A DNA stretch of 64,000 nt from an uncultured Oscillospiraceae bacterium. GTDB lineage: Bacteria; Bacillota; Clostridia; Oscillospirales; Oscillospiraceae. The position numbers and the translations under genes were made by a program. The stretch covers positions 1-64,000 of the forward strand of contig CANQFT010000007.1 in assembly GCA_947599925.1 (NCBI GenBank), read 5' to 3'. Below the pieces are notes generated by a model. The model worked only from the letters and a program-made list of their open reading frames with translations, was not told the DNA's origin and did no database searches. Shown here piece by piece: positions 60,158-64,000 of the stretch; positions within the stretch are counted from its first letter, which is position 1; the number at the start of each line of letters is the position of its first letter.

Positions 60158-60850
60158 ATGAGCAGAGGAAAGAAATACGTCGATAGCGCCAAGCTGATCG
60201 ACCGCAGCGTGCAGTACGACGTGGCCGAGGCCATGGACCTGGTGGTCAAGACCGCCAAGGCCAAGTTTGACGAGACCGTGGAACTCCATGTGAAGCTGGG
60301 CGTGGACTCCCGCCACGCCGACCAGCAGGTCCGCGGCGCCATCGTCCTGCCCCACGGCACCGGCAAGACCCAGCGGGTGCTGGTCTTTGCCAAGGGCGAC
60401 AAGGCCGAGGAGGCCAAGGCCGCCGGCGCCGACTATGTGGGCGAGATGGACCTGGTGGAGAAGATCCAGAAGGAGAACTGGTTCGACTTTGACGTGGTGG
60501 TGGCCACCCCCGACATGATGGGCGTTGTGGGCCGTCTGGGTAAGGTCCTGGGCCCCAAGGGCCTGATGCCCTCGCCCAAGGCCGGCACCGTGTCCCCCAA
60601 CGTGGGCCAGGCCGTCACCGAGATCAAAGCCGGTAAGGTGGAGTACCGTCTGGACAAGACCAACATCATCCACTGCCCCATCGGCAAGGTCTCCTTTGGC
60701 CCCGAAAAGCTGGCCGAGAACTTCCAGGCCCTCATGGCCGCCATCATCAAGGCCAAGCCCGCCGCCGCCAAGGGGCAGTACGTCCGCTCCTGCGTCTGCG
60801 CCAGCACCATGGGCCCCGGCGTGAAGCTCAACGCCGCCAAGATGGTGTGA
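60158..60850 (+). CDS. rplA: 50S ribosomal protein L1
   Basis: [16 protein letters not shown]...[14 protein letters not shown]. Confidence 0.97.
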   Translation: MSRGKKYVDSAKLIDRSVQYDVAEAMDLVVKTAKAKFDETVELHVKLGVDSRHADQQVRGAIVLPHGTGKTQRVLVFAKGDKAEEAKAAGADYVGEMDLVEKIQKENWFDFDVVVATPDMMGVVGRLGKVLGPKGLMPSPKAGTVSPNVGQAVTEIKAGKVEYRLDKTNIIHCPIGKVSFGPEKLAENFQALMAAIIKAKPAAAKGQYVRSCVCASTMGPGVKLNAAKMV

Positions 60851-60870
60851 CCGCGAACCCAAGAAACGCA

Positions 60871-60909
60871 AAAGCACGGACGGCCATCGCGGTCGTCCGT
60901 GCTTTTTTT
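60871..60909 (+). terminator. Intrinsic terminator after rplA
   Basis: AAGCACGGACG...CGTCCGTGC-TTTTTTT. Confidence 0.88.
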
Positions 60910-60952
60910 GAGAGGAAATGCCCTGTCCCCAGGCTCCATTTGGAAAAAACCC

Positions 60953-61115
60953 TTGACAAATTCGCGCGGAACTGCTATAATCTCCCTCGTGTTCTGAGAC
61001 AGCAGGCGCCCGCGAGGGGTAAGACCCGCCGAGAATACAGCAATGGAATTACCGCTTTGCCATGCTGTTTTCGTGCGCTTTGGGACACGAAAGCGGCATT
61101 TTACTTTATGGAGGT
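60953..61115 (+). promoter_or_regulatory. Promoter plus ribosomal protein L10 leader
   Basis: TTGACA-17-TATAAT (60953-60981); leader CTGAGACAGCAGGCGCCCGCGAGGGGTAAGACCCGCCGAGAATACAGCA resembles the L10 leader consensus. Confidence 0.75.
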
Positions 61116-61123
61116 GAAAAAAT

Positions 61124-61750
61124 ATGCCCAATGCCAAGATCCTGAACGAGAAGAAGGCTGTGGTGGCCGCGCTGGAAGAGAAGCTGAAAACCGCCGCCTC
61201 CGGCGTGCTGGTGGACTACAAGGGCCTCACCGTGGCGGAGGACACCGAACTGCGCCAGGAACTGCGTAAGAACGGTGTGGACTACGCCGTGGTGAAGAAC
61301 ACCATGGTCCGCTTCGCCCTGGACGACACCGGCCTTGGCGAGCTGGACGAGCACCTGCACGGCACCACCGCTCTGGCGGTGTGCGTGGAGGACCCCATCG
61401 CTCCCATGCGCGTCATCAACAAGTTCTCCAAGAAGTTCAACGGCGCCAAGTTCGTCATCAAAGCCGGCTTTATGGACGGCAAGGTTCTGCCCCTGAACGA
61501 CATCATGGCCCTGGCCGAGCTGCCCTCCAAGGAGGCCCTGCAGGCCCAGGTGCTGGGTACCATGCTGGCCCCCATCACCAGCCTGGCCATCGTCATCAAG
61601 GCCATCGCCGAGAAGGGCGGCGGCGCCGCCGCTGTGGCCGCCAAGCCCGCGGAGGAGGCCCCCGCCGAGGCCGCTCCCGCCGCGGAGGAAGCGCCCGCCG
61701 AGGCCCCCGCTGCTGAGGCCGCGCCCGCCGAGGCTCCCGCCGCGGAGTAA
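61124..61750 (+). CDS. rplJ: 50S ribosomal protein L10 with Ala/Pro/Glu-rich C-terminal extension
   Basis: L10 core plus ~40-aa low-complexity tail [32 protein letters not shown]. Confidence 0.95.
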   Translation: MPNAKILNEKKAVVAALEEKLKTAASGVLVDYKGLTVAEDTELRQELRKNGVDYAVVKNTMVRFALDDTGLGELDEHLHGTTALAVCVEDPIAPMRVINKFSKKFNGAKFVIKAGFMDGKVLPLNDIMALAELPSKEALQAQVLGTMLAPITSLAIVIKAIAEKGGGAAAVAAKPAEEAPAEAAPAAEEAPAEAPAAEAAPAEAPAAE

Positions 61751-61803
61751 TTTCCCCGCAACATCTTTGAAATCAAACCACATAAACAGGAGGTAAAAAC
61801 AAA

Positions 61804-62184
61804 ATGGCTAGTGAGAAAATTGCTGCCCTGATCGAAGAAGTGAAGGGCTTGACCGTTCTGGAGCTCAGCGACCTGGTCCACGCTCTTGAGGAGGAGTTTG
61901 GCGTTTCCGCCGCCGCCATGGCCGCTCCCGCCGCCGGTGGCGCCGCCGCCGGTGCCGCCGCCGTTGAGGAAAAGACCGAGTTCGACGTGGTTCTGGCCGA
62001 GATCGGCGCCGAGAAGATCAAGGTCATCAAGGCCGTCCGCGAGATCACCGGTCTGGGTCTGGCCGAGGCCAAGGCTCTGGTGGAGTCCGCGCCCAAGGCC
62101 GTCAAGGAGGCCGTGAGCAAGGACGACGCCGAGGAGATGAAGAAGAAACTGGAGGACGCCGGCGCCAAGGTGGAGCTGAAGTAA
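61804..62184 (+). CDS. rplL: 50S ribosomal protein L7/L12
   Basis: [43 protein letters not shown]. Confidence 0.97.
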   Translation: MASEKIAALIEEVKGLTVLELSDLVHALEEEFGVSAAAMAAPAAGGAAAGAAAVEEKTEFDVVLAEIGAEKIKVIKAVREITGLGLAEAKALVESAPKAVKEAVSKDDAEEMKKKLEDAGAKVELK

Positions 62185-62223
62185 TTCCCCGCCGCCCGCG
62201 CTTTCCAGCCCTTTCAGCGATCC

Positions 62224-62257
62224 AAGCAGGCCGCCCCGTTGGGCGGCCTGCTTTTCC
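62224..62257 (+). terminator. Intrinsic terminator after rplL
   Basis: AAGCAGGCCGCCC-CGTT-GGGCGGCCTGCTTTT. Confidence 0.9.
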
Positions 62258-62269
62258 CATGTGGGCGAC

Positions 62270-62298
62270 TTGACAGAACGGGGAAATGTCCCTATAAT
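62270..62298 (+). promoter_or_regulatory. Sigma-A promoter of greA-lysS
   Basis: TTGACA-17-TATAAT. Confidence 0.8.
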
Positions 62299-62371
62299 AG
62301 TGAAGATGCGAAAGCCCCTATGCCCCGCGTAGGATTTGTGTCGAAGGGCACAGAAAGGTGTGATGGACCTT

Positions 62372-62848
62372 ATGGCTACAAAGGAATATAAGCTCAGCGT
62401 TGACCGGCTGGAGGCGCTGAAACAGGAACTCAACTACCTCAGGACCGTCCGGGAAAAGGAGGTGGCCGACCAGATCAAGGAGGCCCGCTCCTTTGGCGAC
62501 CTCAGCGAGAACAGCGAGTATGACGAGGCGAAAAACGAGCAGGGCAAGCTCTTCTCCCGCATCGCCGAGATCGAGAGCATTTTGAGCAACTGCGTCATCA
62601 TCGAGGACCACCCCAAGGACCCGGACGCCGTGCGCCTTGGCAGCCGTATCACCGTCGAGGACCTGGAGTTCAAGGAGACCGAGACCTACCAGGTGGTGGG
62701 CTCCCAGGAGGCCGACCCCATGAATGGCCGCATCTCGGAGGAGTCCCCCTTTGGCAAGGCCCTGTTGGGCCACAAAGTGGGGGACAAGGTCAGCGTGGAG
62801 GCCCCCAACGGCGCGGTGCTCTACCAGATCATCAAGATCGAGAAGTAA
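62372..62848 (+). CDS. greA: Transcription elongation factor GreA
   Basis: YKLSVDRLEALKQELNYL...REKEVADQIKEARSFGDLSENSEYDEAKNEQ. Confidence 0.95.
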   Translation: MATKEYKLSVDRLEALKQELNYLRTVREKEVADQIKEARSFGDLSENSEYDEAKNEQGKLFSRIAEIESILSNCVIIEDHPKDPDAVRLGSRITVEDLEFKETETYQVVGSQEADPMNGRISEESPFGKALLGHKVGDKVSVEAPNGAVLYQIIKIEK

Positions 62849-62875
62849 GGAATCTCAAGGATAGGAGAAATCACC

Positions 62876-64000
62876 ATGGCAGAGGAGAAAAACCACCAGC
62901 CCCAGCAGCCGGAGCCCTCTCTTTCCGAACTTCTGAAGATCCGCCGGGACAAGCTCGCCCAGCTTCAGGAGGCGGGGGAGGACCCCTTTCAGGTGACAAA
63001 GTTCGCCTGGGACGCCACGTCCCAACAGATCAAGGACAACTTCGACGCCATGGAGGGCAAGGCGGTGAAGGTGGCGGGCCGGCTGATGAGCAAGCGGGGC
63101 ATGGGCAAGGTGTCCTTCTGCGACCTCCAGGACCGGGACGGCCGCATCCAGCTCTACGCCCGCCAGGACGAGATGGACGAGGCGGCCTACAAGAAGTTCA
63201 AGAAGTTCGACATCGGCGACATCGTCGGCGTGGAGGGGGAGGTGTTCCGCACCCAGCGGGGCGAGATGAGCGTCCGGGCCCGGAACATCACCCTGCTGAG
63301 CAAGTCCCTGCTGCCCCTGCCGGAGAAGTTCCACGGCCTGCAGGACAAGGAACTGCGCTACCGCCAGCGGTATGTGGACCTCATCGTCAACCCGGAGGTG
63401 AAGCGCAACTTCACCATCCGCTCCAGGTTCATCAAGCACGTCCGGGACTTCATGGACGCCCGGGGCTACATCGAGGTGGAGACCCCCGTTCTGAACACCA
63501 TCGCCGGCGGCGCCGCCGCCCGGCCCTTCATCACCCACCACAACACCCTGGACATCGATATGTATATGCGTATCGCCACCGAGCTCCCCTTGAAGCGCCT
63601 CATCGTGGGCGGGATGGACCGGGTCTACGAGATCGGCCGCATTTTCCGCAACGAAGGCATGGACCCCAAGCACAACCCGGAGTTCACCACCATCGAACTC
63701 TACGAGGCCTACGCCGACTTCCACGACATGATGGACATCGCCGAGGGGGTGCTGTCCTCGGCGGCCAAGGAGATCCTGGGCACCTACGAAGTGGAGTGGC
63801 TGGGGGAGAAGATCGACCTGACCCCCGGCTGGCCGCGGCTCACCATGGTGGAGGCGGTGAAGCAGTACGTGGGCATCGACTTTGGCGCCATCACCGACGA
63901 CGCCGAGGCGGTGGCCGCCGCCAAGGCCAAGGGGGTGGAGCTGGCCGACGCCGCCGAGCCCACCTGGGGCAACGCCCTGTACGCCTGCTTCGACCAGCGG
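62876..64000 (+). CDS. lysS: Lysyl-tRNA synthetase, class II (runs off window end)
   Basis: KFAWDATSQQIKDNF, GRLMSKRGMGKVSFCDLQDRDGRIQLY, RFIKHVRDFMDARGYIEVETPVLN, EGMDPKHNPEFTTIELYEAYAD; absent from the ORF track because it has no stop in the window. Confidence 0.96.
   Translation, partial: MAEEKNHQPQQPEPSLSELLKIRRDKLAQLQEAGEDPFQVTKFAWDATSQQIKDNFDAMEGKAVKVAGRLMSKRGMGKVSFCDLQDRDGRIQLYARQDEMDEAAYKKFKKFDIGDIVGVEGEVFRTQRGEMSVRARNITLLSKSLLPLPEKFHGLQDKELRYRQRYVDLIVNPEVKRNFTIRSRFIKHVRDFMDARGYIEVETPVLNTIAGGAAARPFITHHNTLDIDMYMRIATELPLKRLIVGGMDRVYEIGRIFRNEGMDPKHNPEFTTIELYEAYADFHDMMDIAEGVLSSAAKEILGTYEVEWLGEKIDLTPGWPRLTMVEAVKQYVGIDFGAITDDAEAVAAAKAKGVELADAAEPTWGNALYACFDQR

Noticed and set aside
62855-63724. 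289-aa minus-strand ORF at the window end
   Set aside because: Antisense to lysS, which the track missed because it lacks a stop inside the window.

Overview
High-GC chromosomal segment from a spore-forming member of the Clostridia. The taxon is inferred from sigG, cotJ and cwlD plus gene style; the sequence does not prove it. Most of the window is housekeeping. In order: an mglBAC-type sugar ABC transporter; sigG; trkH/trkA; a minus-strand mini-gene cluster of very small proteins; SRP RNA-dnaX-ybaB; two tRNAs; pyrC-pyrF-pyrK-pyrD; a phosphatase-GNAT fusion; YgiQ; DegV; two divergent Feo iron systems; an SGNH lipoprotein; RNase P RNA; murD; three tandem M42 peptidases; an aluminium-resistance/MGL-type PLP enzyme; VanZ; ligA; radA; cwlD; a fused cotJA-cotJB plus cotJC; an M16 peptidase pair; lgt; folD; T-box-leuA; ruvX; a split TSUP pair; tcdA; a PpiC isomerase; a 6S-like RNA; PBP1A; ACT-hom-lysC; rpmG-secE-nusG-rplKA; rplJL; greA; and lysS, which runs off the window end. 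Best leads: (1) a modular dispersed intergenic element with two ~205-bp near-full copies (26194-26363, 36949-37154), compensatory stem changes between copies, imperfect terminal inverted repeats and partial copies elsewhere, one copy flanked by a 20-bp direct repeat that splits a terminator; (2) the mini-gene cluster at 8753-9815; (3) a hairpin sequestering the sigG Shine-Dalgarno; (4) a CotJA-CotJB fusion; (5) an internal lysC start with a strong SD. No CRISPR array, prophage or obvious defence system was seen. All calls are from reading sequence and translations; no database search was run.
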